The position numbers and the translations under genes are program-made. DNA of 64,000 nt from Fasciola hepatica. Taxonomy: Eukaryota; Platyhelminthes; Trematoda; Plagiorchiida; Fasciolidae. This document shows, in pieces, positions 11,201 through 24,973 of this stretch. Each line of letters opens with the position of its first letter. Position 1 is the first letter of the stretch. The notes below the pieces were generated by a model that was not told the origin of the DNA, did not search any database, and saw only the letters and a program-made list of their open reading frames with translations. Location of the stretch: assembly GCA_948099385.1 (NCBI GenBank), contig CANUEZ040000129.1, positions 6,516,501 through 6,580,500 on the forward strand, read 5' to 3'.

Positions 11201-14200
11201 CGATGACCGGCTGATCAAATGTGTTCCATCCTTCAGCTGTCTAAGCTATACACTGCTTCCGAACGTTCAGGTGAAGGATGAAGTAATACTCCGGATAGAA
11301 AACGCCGGGAAAGCATTTCTCCAGCTACGACAGGCGTTGTGGACCAGCAGTGAAAACAACCTTTGGACTAAGGTACGTATCTACCGTACCGTTATACGTC
11401 CCGTACTCAGCTACGGCTGCAAAACCTGGCCATTAAGAGCCGAGGATACTAGGAAGTTGGAGGTGTTTGATCACTGGTGCCTGCGACTTACTTCGAAGAC
11501 GAATTAAAGCGACAGAGTATCCAACGACGAAGTTAGGAAACGGTGTTGCGAAATTGACCAACCCTCCGACATCCTCCGGGGTCGTCGACTGCGGTGGTTG
11601 GGTCATATCATACGGCGTCCCAAGTCGAAACTAACCAGACAAACACTCCTTCCCGAACCCTGCTCTGGATAGCATTGTCGCCTTGGTGGCCAGCTCAGAG
11701 CTCGGATCAACACTGTCGAGAGAAATGTAGAGCGCCTAGGCTTACGGTCAGTCTATGGTGGCCGCCAATGGAATAAAAACTGGATCGCGATCTGTACCGA
11801 ACTCGCTTCCAACCGCCACACATGGTCAACCATGATACGAGTAGGAGATAGCCGCATAAAAGTAATAAATTAGATAGGAAAAATAATGACATTCTCTCAC
11901 GAAGAGGTAGAAGTCTCGATTGAGGGAAAAAAGGAAAAACAACTTAAAAGGGGAACTGACTCTGGAGCACACATTTTTGGGACGACAGTTGGAATACCGT
12001 CCAAACTGGGTGGTATGAAAACATTTAAATTACGCAGAACTTGGCGAACCTTTCTGGTAGATATTACAGGAAGAAAAGCGTGGCTTAGAGCGTGAGAGGA
12101 AGGCAAAGACCTCAACGTTATGAAAATGGTCGCGGACCAGAAAACCAGAGGAACTGAAAATGGGAGGAGATTTGGAGGGGCAGAAATCACGGGAAACCGG
12201 ATTTGCAAGGGAACAGAGTGATCGGCTGTCTTTTAGCTTTGTGGCGTACGAAGCGTTTTCTAGCTTTCTGTATGGCCAGCGAGCATTTGTTCCTAGGTGC
12301 ATAAAACGGTATCGAGGTGTTTGGTTGAGTAAGCGGTGATACGCTGTTTTTTTCAATTAGACAATACTGTTGCAAGCGTGGTTAAACCACTCGTTGTCTA
12401 TCGGGTATAGAGAAGTAACGAATGTCAAGGTGCGTACCTTGAAGAACTGTCTTAGTGAAATTAAAAAAACACGAGAACATCAAACACAAAGCAATAGTCG
12501 TTTCAGGGGTACCAGAGCATATATAAACGCAAAAATCATCCCAGTCAGCAAAATCGTAAAACTAAGACGTGCGTCTAGAAGCTGGTGTTCGGATGGGATG
12601 AGAAAAATGAGACGAGACAGTGACCCGATGGGCCCAGAGAAGACAGGGAACTGATATTAGAGAATGAGGAGGGAATGGATACAAGTATGAAGTCAATAGT
12701 ATGTGGACGGTCGCCAGCGCGATCGGGAATACGTGTCGGGAGGTCCAGTTGACAAAGGATGTTGACTACAGTGAAAGCTTTGGCTTCACGTTTCATAGCT
12801 GAAGTGCCCGATGGTAACAAAGAAGACAAGACAGATTAGGACACTTGTATTCCAACTGCAAAACAAGTCAAGTCCATGAAACAATTGTTTCAATAGCCCC
12901 TTTTCCAGACCGCACGGCACTAACATTGCTTTTGCGGCTGTTTGAGTGTTTCGGCTGCGTTCTGGCCAGTTCCCCGTGGCCGATAGTTTGCTTTCCTTGG
13001 GCATCATTTCTATTCGGCTGGTCCGGTTGATGGCCTGATCGGCAGTCCCTCATCTGGGTTATCTTGCTGGTTGCCCTGAGATCCTTCTGCTAGTCCGTGC
13101 GCCTCCTTTTGTCTGCTTCGGGAAGCCTCCGACATATTCGCCGTCTGTTTTTTTGTTTGTGACTCTCGGTCGGTTGGTCCGATTGACTTGCTATCCACGT
13201 CATTCTCTTGCTCCAGCATTCCCCGCTGCACGATGAGTTCAGTAGCCAGTCCCTGTTTTGGTTAGTAAAACCACCAAGAATGCTGATTTGTCAGCTGGGT
13301 TCTGTTGACGTCAATGTCTCAGTGTTTAAGGATAATGACTTAAAAATCAGAGAGTCATTGCTGTTGCGGGGGCGGTAAAAAGTACGAAAATAATGGGTAA
13401 CAAAGGGAATCGAATTTTTAACCGCATTACTTAAGAGTCCCAGGGTGAACAGATCAAGATCCGAAAGTCGGGAGGAGGCGGGAGATTCGCGGATGTAGGC
13501 GCAAACTCCAGATTTGAGGGAAAAGCGGGGATGAAGAAAGTAGTTGGGAAATTGAAGATGCTTGTGTCTGACGAGGGAGAAATATGTATTCCAGTCATAC
13601 ATAAGGCAACGAAAGAGGAAGACTGCAGAAAGTGGTGCACAAAGTCAACATTTCGCTTCAGTCCACACGTGTTAGCTTGGAAAGTAAGAGCCTGCCGCTG
13701 GTTTTGTGAGTCAATGCACGCAGTTGAACGAAAACGATCATTCATGTCACTTGTGAAATTTAAAATCCATGGGAAAAAGCCGGCAACCCAACCATGGGAC
13801 TTAGAGTGGAGAACTACACAAGACCTCAATAGGTTATGCCTGATAGTGAGCGGAGCATCATTTATATTTCTCGTTTTCCTCACTCTGATAAGCAGTGAGT
13901 AATCAACGCTCTTCGTATTTCTGTTTGACACAATAAACACCAATTCACATTGTAGTTTTTCATATTCTGAATTATGTTAGAAAACTGGCGACCATGTTTT
14001 CACTCCTGCAATCGTGAGGCTGTGACCATCTCCAATGTTACTTTATCTGTCACTTGTAATCTTCTCTGGTATGCTTGAAAACGGTTTTCATGCTCGAAGT
14101 CATGGTTTGGTCATTATTAATTGCATTTCTCAACGTCCCAAAATTTCTTCATAAGATTCAATGACCTGGCCACAAAATCATCCATCTTCTGAACTCTGAT

Positions 14201-15232
14201 CTCTCTCTCATCAAATCCTCATCACTGACCTTAGCGTTTAGTTTGCAAATGTCTCATCACCAACCTATGTGACATTAGTGTACGAGTGAAGGTCACCGTA
14301 CTCTCTCTTACTGGGATCCTGTCCCTAGATTTGACCGTGATCTCAGATGACTTTGGACTTAAACGATTCCTAATAGAAAAACTCGACCTTTCCGCGCGTA
14401 TTTCTTGTTACGTTGATCGAATTGGGAGGGCGCTCACCACGCGAATGCACGAAAACAGACCCGCCGCAAGAAAGCACGACCCATTTTACTCAATATCCGT
14501 CCACGAGGATCAAGAACACACTTTTAATCTGGATGATGTTCACATTCTGGACCAGGAAAACACAGAGTACTCAAGGGAGTTCTTGAAAGCCTGACGCTCT
14601 TCAGAGAAGTTAATTAGACGCTGAATTTAGTCTCATTGGCAATCTCTTGAGGCGCAATAAATCCAACTAATTCAAGAAACGGAAACAGACCAGTGGACCC
14701 AAATATTGCCAACCCACAACCAGCAGCTTTTATTCCTCATGTAGACACACCCATTAAACTCAATCGCTGAAGATTCAATGAGCCAAGTATCTGCAAATAT
14801 GAACAACGGCATAAAAGTCAACATCTCATCTAACTAGATTTAGAAATATGCGCTCAAGGTCAAAAAGGGGAAGTCAAGTAAGTATCTCATCGGAAACCCG
14901 GCAGTTACATAATTAGTAAACTTCCAAGTTCAACATTGGCTTCGGTTGATGCTTCCCGCTTCCATGGTTGCGGCCCAAGTGACGACAATTTTCGTTGGTT
15001 AGAGACATCGAGGGACATGGCTGAGAGTAGAAGTCAATGGTGCGATTGCTGTGGTCTGTCTGTCGAACTTAGGTGCCCCGTAATCATAGATATCATTCGG
15101 ACAAACAAAATGACAAAAAAAAACATCTGAAAGTCTACGGGGAAAAAAGAAAAAAACCGCAGCATCATCTTTTTTTCGGTAACTGTCTGTTTTACTGTGT
15201 TCTGTTCCCTCTCTTGTTTTTGTAATAGTTGT

Positions 15233-15302
<70 letters not shown>

Positions 15303-18300
15303 TCAAGTCCAAGGTCAAATCCAGATCCAAGAATCCTTTAAATGCGAAAGAACACCGGAACCTTCGCCTGGGCGACTGTTGGAATGTTTGTGACCCAAAC
15401 ACTTAGCTAAAAAATCAGAAGTTGATGAAAACCACCTACCTCAGCTACGACCAACACCAATATTGACATCATTGCAATCTAACCTACCCGCTTATCATTC
15501 ACCTTCATCGACACCATTCCATTTTAGATTCACTTCCTGTTGGATGTTTATCGCAGCTCTAGTATTGGTTGATCGACGAGGCAGTTATCACGGAACAACT
15601 ATGCATAAGCCCTATTGGATAGTCAGGCTGTTCAACTTGATACTTAAATTGTTACCTTACTATTATGTGAAATTTGCCGCATTTTCTTGATCACTGTGCA
15701 ATGTAATTGGTCGACGATACGCCGCTACGATAGGGAAATGAATACCTCGGGTGGGGTAAATTCAGAAGCCCCAAGGGCCCAAAGACCGGAAGTAGTCGAG
15801 TGGATTACATCGTTGATAAGTAAATATAACCACTACTGTACACATCTAACTCCACCGGTAAATGTTGGCTACTGAGTTTACTCTTACCAGTATGCTGATA
15901 CTTATACAATAGATAAACTACGACTTTGCTGGTTCCATCAGCTTTCTGCAGTGACTGCCAGGGATAGTTACCTGGAATTGGGGTAGTCGTTTTGTACTGT
16001 CGACCGGACGACAGTTGACTACTACCTAGCACCAAAGTGACCGATGGTGAAACGGTTCGGACCTCTGACCTCAGTGGTAAGCAAACGCCCCAAGCCACTC
16101 AGCCACCACTAGTCTATAGCCTACCGTTACAAATCGACGGTTTTTACTGACAGAATTCTCGGACTTGATGTATCTTGCGTAAACTCAATCAGATGAAATA
16201 TTTTGTGGCTTCCGAAATGCCTAAACAAATGGTTGATTCTGGACCATCGCAATTCCTCCAAAAAGATATGCGAGAGTTTGCCAAAATATAATCATTCGGT
16301 GAAGTCAGTCGTAAGAGTGCAACTTGATAGATGTTGTTCGTTCGTAGTGACCTGAAACTAAAATTGCAATTCTATTTGTGGTTCAGTTGCTTCGCTCTTT
16401 GTGAAAATAAAACTAAGCCAAACTAACACGTTGTCTATCGGATTCCGATAACTGGGCTCTCGAAGGCTTTACTATCATTGTTATTATTATATGAACGCTG
16501 AGATGGTCTACTGTTTACTGTTGTCGAAAATCAAGACAAATCAGCTATAACTGTACTAGAGAATGGTAGTTCAAAAAGCGAAAGTAATGAACCAGCACAT
16601 TCCTTTACCGTAAACGTCGGATTGCAGCTAACAGATTTAGTTACAGGAACTAGTTGACAACAGTTGCGAGAAGCGTTTATTGTTTGTGTCTTTGAGACGA
16701 TTGATTGCAAGCCGAATGAACCTATAAATGCTGATACATCGTCCACATGTGTGGTACTTATCGTCTGTCGAGAGAGTGGGAACCATACGCAGATTAAAGG
16801 TTCAGAACTTGTGCAAATGAAGATGGGGAAATTTTTAATTTAGATACGATCGCCTCCGTTGTGTAAAACAGACAAGCATTAGCTTCTCTGTATCAGACCC
16901 AATCGCAGTAGTTCATGTTGGCAGTGCCACAGGAACTGCAGCGAGTCTCAATTGAGTATTCTGATTCTCACTGACGTGTGGAAACCTCTCGTAATCCCGA
17001 GGCGCACCTCTTGCTTTTTTGCTCAGTAAAACAGTCATGGAAACCTATGACCTGACTAAAAAATACACTAAGAAACAGTTTAAAGGTATTTGTTTACAGT
17101 TGTTTTTTACTTTGATCCCAAGACTAAGAATGAGTGAGCAGAAGAGTACCGGATGTGCATACTTGATGGGCGACACTGACTGTCAAACCGGTCGTGTGCC
17201 TCCGGCATCTTTTGTCCACCCAGCTCCGTATTACCATTAACCAAAAGACCGTTCCCAGCTTTATTCTCTTCCACCAATCCTTCCACAGGTTTGTGGTTGG
17301 CCCGAAAGATTTGAGCGATACCTCACAAACGGTGCAGTGTCCAGTTCTCTGTTCTCCGGGATCTGATGTGCCCGATAGTCAACTGATCACCTATCAAGCG
17401 TTGCGCACGGTTGTCTGCTTCATTGTGCGAGGTAGGTGTTGAATCTGTGTTCACGTTCCGCGTTCATCAGTCGTAAACAAAAACTGCACTAATACCTTTG
17501 GCCTGAAACTCGGTTTGTAGGACTTTTCTGTTTCGTTCGCTTGGTTTGTCAGGCAATTCGCGTGAGTAACATTTTCCCGATCTCATACTTGCACGTGATG
17601 ATAGTTGAAGGGATATACTTCATGACAAAAAGGACCTACTGTGTTGTAAGGGAGAACCAGTACCTATGACCCTGAGATGTGAAGTGGGAAACCATCTAAA
17701 GCCCCAAGGATTCAGTTGTGATAACAATCCGGGTGACTACGTAGTGCTGCTGTCTGCCACCGGTATGAAACAGTGGTAGTGGGATTGGAGCCTCATCCCT
17801 GAGACTTGGTGTTAAGGAGTTTAATCCACTCGAACACCATCACCCATGGACGTTATTTTGGAATGGAAAATAGTAATGTGAAAATTGCGTGCGCTGAATG
17901 GATACTTGATTTTAACCCGTCAGGTCTTCTTTTACGACAAATTGACTCCATTTCGAGGGTGTAGCCCCAATCCAGTACAAATGCGGTAGAACACTTTTTG
18001 ATTGGGCTGGACGATGACTGACAGCCTCAAAATTGAACTAACGTTCACTGAAAAAAATGTTGAAATTTATTCGTTATTCGTCTGGATTTATACAAAAACA
18101 GCAAGCCGACACCACTGTAGACCCCGATCGTGTCATTTGCAAATCATAAGGTCATTCTATAAAATCTGCAGAACTACCATACAAAGGTCATAACTTTAGT
18201 CGCATGATATGTAGTCGATTGATTTCGGTCGTTGATCGAATATACTCGATCACTTTTCATATTCTCTGACAGTGTGACTTGGATGCAAATACCCCGGTGA

Positions 18301-21300
18301 AAATGCCTTTCACAACTGAAAATCAAAAGTGGTCTAAGGATTCGACTCTAGATGTGAAGAGTCCTACCTCGGAAGAATGTCGAGACAGTTACGTCACCGT
18401 GTGGCTGAGCATACTTCGGCTTAGGTCCGAAATGCAGTCAGCACAGGAGATTGTGTGAACCGTGGGACTCTTGTACCATCCACAAGGCTGATTGGATTTC
18501 TGGGACCAAATTCAGTTCACAGAGGCAGTGAATATCAACGAATAACAGTCCATCCTATACCAACAAAAATATCTGTCTTGGTGACTGAGTTTAAACAACG
18601 TATCAATCTCTGTGTTATATACAAATACAGAAGAACACAGCAGATAGATAGTGATACACTGCCGTCCGGCTCGTTACCGCCGCTGACCCATCTGAACTTT
18701 ATGCGGTTCTCTACTCCAAGTCTCACGAGGTTATTTCTAACAGTGCAGTAGGCCTTTGTGGCCATGGGGTATACCCTTTCCACTGCACTTATGCGTAAGC
18801 ATGTACTAAAAATTACTTGTCGAGAGGTAACGAAACGATTCCAAGATTGTCTTGTCATCTCGTGGCGTTCTGGTATTCTTTTCAAATTTGCTCAGGAGGA
18901 GAATGTTTCAAAGCAAAGTATTTGTTTCTTCATTTCACCAAAAATGATCAAGTAGTCGGCACGTATGAAGCCTCAGGTCCACACACACCTAATGTTATGT
19001 TCCCATGAGACAGTCAGTGCTTGGTCGCTGTTTTATTTCCTAATTTTCTTCTGTCAGTGAGATTCTGTTTTTCATGTTGATAGGTTTTATGCGTCGACTT
19101 GGTGGAGACTCTACTTCAAAAAAATAAAACTTCCGTCTTCTTAATTCAGTTTGATTTTCATCACGCTGAGTCTGTGTGATAATCGTCAAAGAAAAGCGGT
19201 AGAATTAGTTGCCGTTTTGGTTGACATCTGTCATGCAATACAAAGGCCCCACACTCACTCAAAACGTTGTACGTCTATTTTGTTCGACTTGTTGGGAATC
19301 ACCAGAGGTGTATATCAACCCAATTTCAACTGGAGCTTAGAAACATCATATAGTGTATTTCTTATTCATATGCTGGCTCGAGAATGCATTGGAGGGGTAT
19401 TTCTCGAGGACTCAAAGGCCCACTTGTTCTGTTATGATTAACGAACAACTCTACCCTGAGACTTTTGGGCGGTGAATCGCATAAGGTCCTAATAAGTCTG
19501 GCGTGGTAATAAGTCGCGTGACACGGGCATACTGTGTGCCACCACGATAGCTGCTCCCCATGTTTCAGTTTCAGTTTATTCAACCATTAACCTGGCTCTT
19601 CTGTGCTCTGGCTTCGGTTGCTACCTTCCGGCATCATCTAGTAAAGGGCAAAAAGAATAGAAGCATAGTGATAAAGATCCAAGGGGAAATCAAGACGACA
19701 AGGAAAGAGTTCGAATGCAGCGACACCCGGCCATATCACTTAATATCTCCGACTATGTGTTAGGCTGATCACATGGACCCCAACCTGGAAGTCTAACACA
19801 TCCTAAGTGGCCAGGTCCACTGGTCAAGGTTTTCACACCCTTTTTCCATGTCATGGACTGACCACCTCGACTTACCTTCCAATCACCAATCAGAGAACAG
19901 CGTACGCTGAGGAAGTCTATCCGTGGGCATGCGTAACACATGTCCCAACCACCTTAACCTGTTTAGATTCAGCACTTGATCGAGAGACTGACCTCTGGTT
20001 CCCAACACCTTACGGTGTTCCCACCATACTCAGGCAATGCTACGGAGACATCGGTGCTCGAACACCGACAGTCTTCGCCTATCTTCTACCCTCAACGGCC
20101 ATGTTTCTGAATCGTATAAAAGAACGGACCTAACCACCGCAATGTACACTCTATTTTTAACAAACAATCGGATGTCACGCCAACGCCACGTATGACGGAG
20201 GTTGGCAAAAGCCAAACGCGCCTTCTGTATACGCGATGACACATCATCCGTTATCTGTCCATCTGGTGAGATTTAGCTACCCAGGTGACCACATTTATCC
20301 ACTCCAGCTAGAGTTTCCCTTGCCAACACAAGGTTTGGTGTTGAGCCAACTCAATCCTGCGGCAGCATTTTACATTTTGAAGGTGGGAAACGCATCCCAA
20401 ACATTGCTACACTCTTTTTTAGGCTGTCCAAGAGGGCTTGCAACTTACTCGGATCTTCACTCAGAAGAACAATATCGTCCGCATATTCCAAGTCAGACAG
20501 TTTACTGTCTGAGCAAAGATCGACGTCGCTATTCTCACACGAAGATAAGGCTATCTGAAGAATCAATTCAACCACAAAATTGAAGGGAAGAGTGAAAGAG
20601 GGCAACCCTGACGAACACCACTTTCCGAGGTGAACTCGGAGGAAAGACCATTGTAAGCACGAACTCGGCTTTGGATGTTCGCATACAAGCATTGGAAAGG
20701 AGAAATAAACTTCTCTGGCACACCCTACAATGAGAGGCAGCGCCAGAGAACTGTGCGGTCAACTGAGTCGAACGCTGCTTTCAGCTGTGGACCTTCCAAG
20801 TATACGTGCCAGCGAAACGATGCAGGTGGATATCAGTCCTCCATCCGAGATGGAGATTATGCAGGAGACAGGTTACTTGAAGAGGGCCAAAGCCGTTGGA
20901 CTGGATGACTTGTCCCCGTTTTTTTCAACGATGGAGGCGAGGCTTTGCTTTCAGAGTTAACAGATCTCCTCCTTATTATTTGGGAAAGAGAGCAGATTCC
21001 GAGGGAATGGTGTGAATCGATGATTGTACCGATTTACAAGGTGACAGGTCCTCTTGTGAAAACCACAGAGGAATTAGCGTGGTAGGTATCGCATTCAAAC
21101 TGCTCACCGCTCTTATTTTCCTCCGATTATCCTGTTCCCGCGGGGTGGTATCGACCATATCTTCACCCTCGGAAAAACCCTAAAACACAGACTTATCTTA
21201 AGTAGACCCACAATCTCTGGTCCTCATGAGACAGACTTTATTACGAGGCGCCTATCCATCACTGGCTCTAAACGTAATCTACACAGTGGGCTAGTTCTAT

Positions 21301-24300
21301 GGTCGCCGTCTTCTTTGTCGGGACAAAATCCAAACAAAGATTTCACTGATGATCGTCCTAGTAACAAGGGTAATTCGAAATCAGGCACGAAGTTTCAGTG
21401 GTTTTTATGTGATCAGTGATCCATTTAGCTTACAGCATGCTGATCTTTTCCTGTCTGTTAGATGTTTATCCAACCATGGTTTGAAAATTTTTGATGCTAT
21501 CTCTTTGTTTCGTGGTACGTGTATTTCTGGATCTCGAGTTCTTATTCGCTCCTAGCCTCCACAATTCGTTTTCTCTAGGCGTGCTTAGTTCATCAAATGT
21601 CGTCTCTCAGTTAAGCGATTGAAACGTGTACACTGCTCACGTTTGCCGCTGCTGGTGTGTTCAGACTACAAAGTGTGTTTTTCATTTCCACGTGTGTCCC
21701 CACCGTCTTGCTATCTGCTGTATTCTGATTGGTGTTATATTTTCTAATCTCTAGTTTGAACACAATAGCTTTCTGTCCCGAAAACAGTTCTCACCTAGGC
21801 TCTCGTCCCTATTCTCTTTTGACTGACGCAGTTTGCCCTAAAAGCGGTTACTCAGTTGCTTTCTTCCGGCAGTTGTTTTTTTTAACCAAAAACGCTGAGT
21901 TGTGATGGGACGGTCATGTGATGTGCGTCTACAAACAGCTGTTCTGTTAAAAATAATGTTTGGAATACAAGCTATCTGAAAATATGGCAGATTTCCCTGT
22001 TTAACCTGCACTTCTGAACTTCAAGGTTTATCAACGCGTGACCGCGCCCGTCCGTAGCACCAGTCAAAAGGTGATCCACTTAAAGGACTGTCACTGGAAC
22101 TTATCGGATCAACCTGGCTTGAACGAGGTCCAAAATAAATGACCGGATGGTTGATCCCAGTCACGTTACTCGGTCAGACCCGAGATTCTGTTTTGCAACG
22201 TAGCTACTGAATTGATTAACAACAGCTTGAAGTACACTCTTGTTCTACCAAGACGTGATAGTTGTGTCCCATGTTACATACTCCTGTATTTGCTTTTAAG
22301 GTGGTTGTAGATGAAGGAAGTTCTACAGCATTCACCGGACAATAATGCCATCAAAATTGTGGCGTTTTGCTACATGATTCTGATTAGACGTCAGAAGTTT
22401 CTTAATGAAGTCGAACTCCTCGTTCTCATTTACCTTCCGTTTGTGATCAATTGAATCACTGATTGTCTTCTCCTACCAGTTTGCACTTCCCGTACAATTC
22501 GCATCTCGACAACCACGAAACTGAACTTCGTGGAACTGGGTGCTGTCATTTTTGTTTTCTCAATTCATACTATGATTCGCACAGCCCAATCAGGCTGTAC
22601 TGAACGACACAGACACTGCTAGATGTTAGCATCTCGTGTATTTTTTTCAATCGCTGGTGCAAAACAATGTGATATTCATACAGCATTGTGTTGACACATT
22701 CAACTGTGCCACGTCGGGCCATTTAAAGAAGTGCAATCAACTCCACGAAAGATTGATTGATTGTGTCAATTGTTTCTGCTCGCAGAGAACCGATTATCGT
22801 TGTAGCTGTAGATTAAGATTCGGTAACTAAAATTCGAACAACCCAATTAGGTCAATTCTATGTTTGGCTGCAATTGGGGTTTTTGAATCAAATAAGCGAA
22901 AATTCTGGCCCAGGCGGCCACTTGATATGGCTAGCTCCAGCGATTCTATAAGCCACTGAAAATGTTCGTTTTATCGGCCAGACCCGACCCCGGTCTCACA
23001 TCGCACGTTGTGTCGCGAATGCCACCAGCGAGGCAGAAGCAGAAAACGTCTGAAAACGAAGTCAGATGTCTACGACTAGACAAGCACATTTCACTTATGG
23101 TTTAAAACTGGATCCAGTAGAGGCCGCGCATTTGTTCTAGTTTGCTTGAACTAATGGAGTTTTCGGGTCAATCGGTGGATCAGTTTTCTGAGGCACGTTG
23201 GCCTTTGAAGCAAATCGGTCGCCGTGACACCAGCATGCGTATGGACGTGTACGGACGGGCACGGTAGACATGGTAGACAACAATTTCCGTTGTTGGTGGC
23301 AAACTGTGATGCACACTTGTTACTATCTTAACTTTATCACATCTGAAATCCGTTTGTGATTGCCACCGCTAATGTTAGTATCACTGCAACCGTGAAAGAA
23401 CTTTTATACGACACTGTCTTCCTAAGTTCAACCTCCAAAATATATCATTTTTATGAAGGGGCATCCTACAGTTTAGAATGACCATACAACATTGTTCTCA
23501 AGAAGCTATTTGTGATGGCGAATACTCACACATCCAATTGGCATACAAACATAAACGAATAGATGCCGTTTTTACCGTGCCAGAGCTGTTTGTCCGGCTG
23601 ATCTCCTCCGGAAAATACGTATGCATAACGGTTATTCAACTTAATTCGTCATTATTCACAGTCAATAATGATGCAGGGGTAACCCAATCCGTGCCGTATC
23701 GAAGAAAGTTGTTTCGATTAGACTGGTCTTTAAAGGTGACCCATTGCTCATCGATGTACATTACAAATTTAGTTCATCTTCGAGCCACACACAACCAGTG
23801 ACACAGCTTCGAATCTCAATGTCTACCCGTGAGGTTAGTTTGGACAACCGTGAATCTAAAAAAGTGACCCGCATGTTATGTACCAGTTCAGCCGCATTTG
23901 CAACGATGCATCAGCAGAAAACCAGCGATTATCACAATGATTGACCGGTGAAATCGATAATGCAATACACATCGAGTGGCCGGCGTAGCCAGTTCTCTTT
24001 GAAGCTCTTAATGTCAGTTGTTGTGTCTGGACTGAACGCATCCTGCGCGGAAAATCGACCAACATCTCCTTCATGCATTGACATAGGCCTGGTAATGTTT
24101 GGTTTTGCCTTATTTGTTGACTGATCTATCCTGCTATGTATCGATTAACCGTGCTTGACTTGATACGAGTGTCTGCTAGCTCATGAATGCAAATCAGCCC
24201 ACTGATGTTAACTTCATAATTTGCATCGTCAGCTTCTCGCCCGCCGGCTACGGTCGGGTTTTGTTTATGCTCGTATAAATAAATGGAGTGGCACAAATAC

Positions 24301-24918
24301 GTGTTCTACTACTTACTACGAACACAACAGCAACGAAGCATAGAACTGACCAAATTAAGTCGATCGAATCACCATTACCGAATCAAAATCCAAAATTGTT
24401 AGCATTCAACGAAACAGTGATAATCAGCCCTCTGCGGCTGTTATCTGCTGACACAATCAATGCACTCACCACTGGAATTGACAGCGTTTCTTCGCATTAT
24501 ACAAAATCATCAATCTATACCCATTCGTTGCAGTTACCAAGATGAATATTCATGCGTATCAGATTGTTTTAAATACGTGGTCGAAAAGATTAAATGGAAC
24601 GTTAACAATTCCTAGTATGTCTCCTTCCTCTAATAACTAAATGGGATAGGGGTTACTTGATACCTGTCAATCTGTTTTTCAATGGTTGGTGCATTTCAAA
24701 TGGTAATATTTCATGTTTTTGGGCCGACGTTTGTCAAAATTCAGTACATTTGAAATTAAAAGTGTATAATTTCGATCGATTTCCCAGGTGTCGAATCCAT
24801 TCCGATGAACTTCTTCGTTCAATTCGACGCGATGGCTGGTCCACGGCTGACGATCCTAGCCGACCGGCTGGCTTCCAGTCAGTCAGCTTCGTTGGTCGGG
24901 GGCAGGTAGGTAGATTTC

Positions 24919-24973
<55 letters not shown>

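Larger units (their letters stand above)
8690..11870 (+). mobile_element. Near-full-length degenerate RTE-like LINE (LINE-C)
   Basis: A complete domain order in sense orientation: 5' leader (8,690-8,960), endonuclease (8,960-9,640), linker (9,640-10,330), reverse transcriptase (10,340-11,080) and C-terminal region (11,090-11,870). Landmarks are LFIAGDWNARTG (GDWN metal box), DHILARSRWASSVKDC, IKKAAGEDGIPPEV, FMDFRVAFDSFNQ, TTGVRRGYSLSPLLF, the catalytic EFADDIVMLAD, LSYGCKTWPLR and RRLRWLGHIIRRP. Several stops and frameshifts interrupt it (near 9,324, 9,640, 10,052 and 11,087 among others), so it is inactive. It ends about 20 bases from the minus-strand LINE-E. Confidence 0.9.

Noticed and set aside
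13431..13943. 170-codon minus-strand frame considered as a host gene.
   Set aside because: Its content (ANTCGLKRNVDFVHHFL and what follows) fits the N-terminal endonuclease of a CR1/Jockey-like LINE and continues in other frames as that element.
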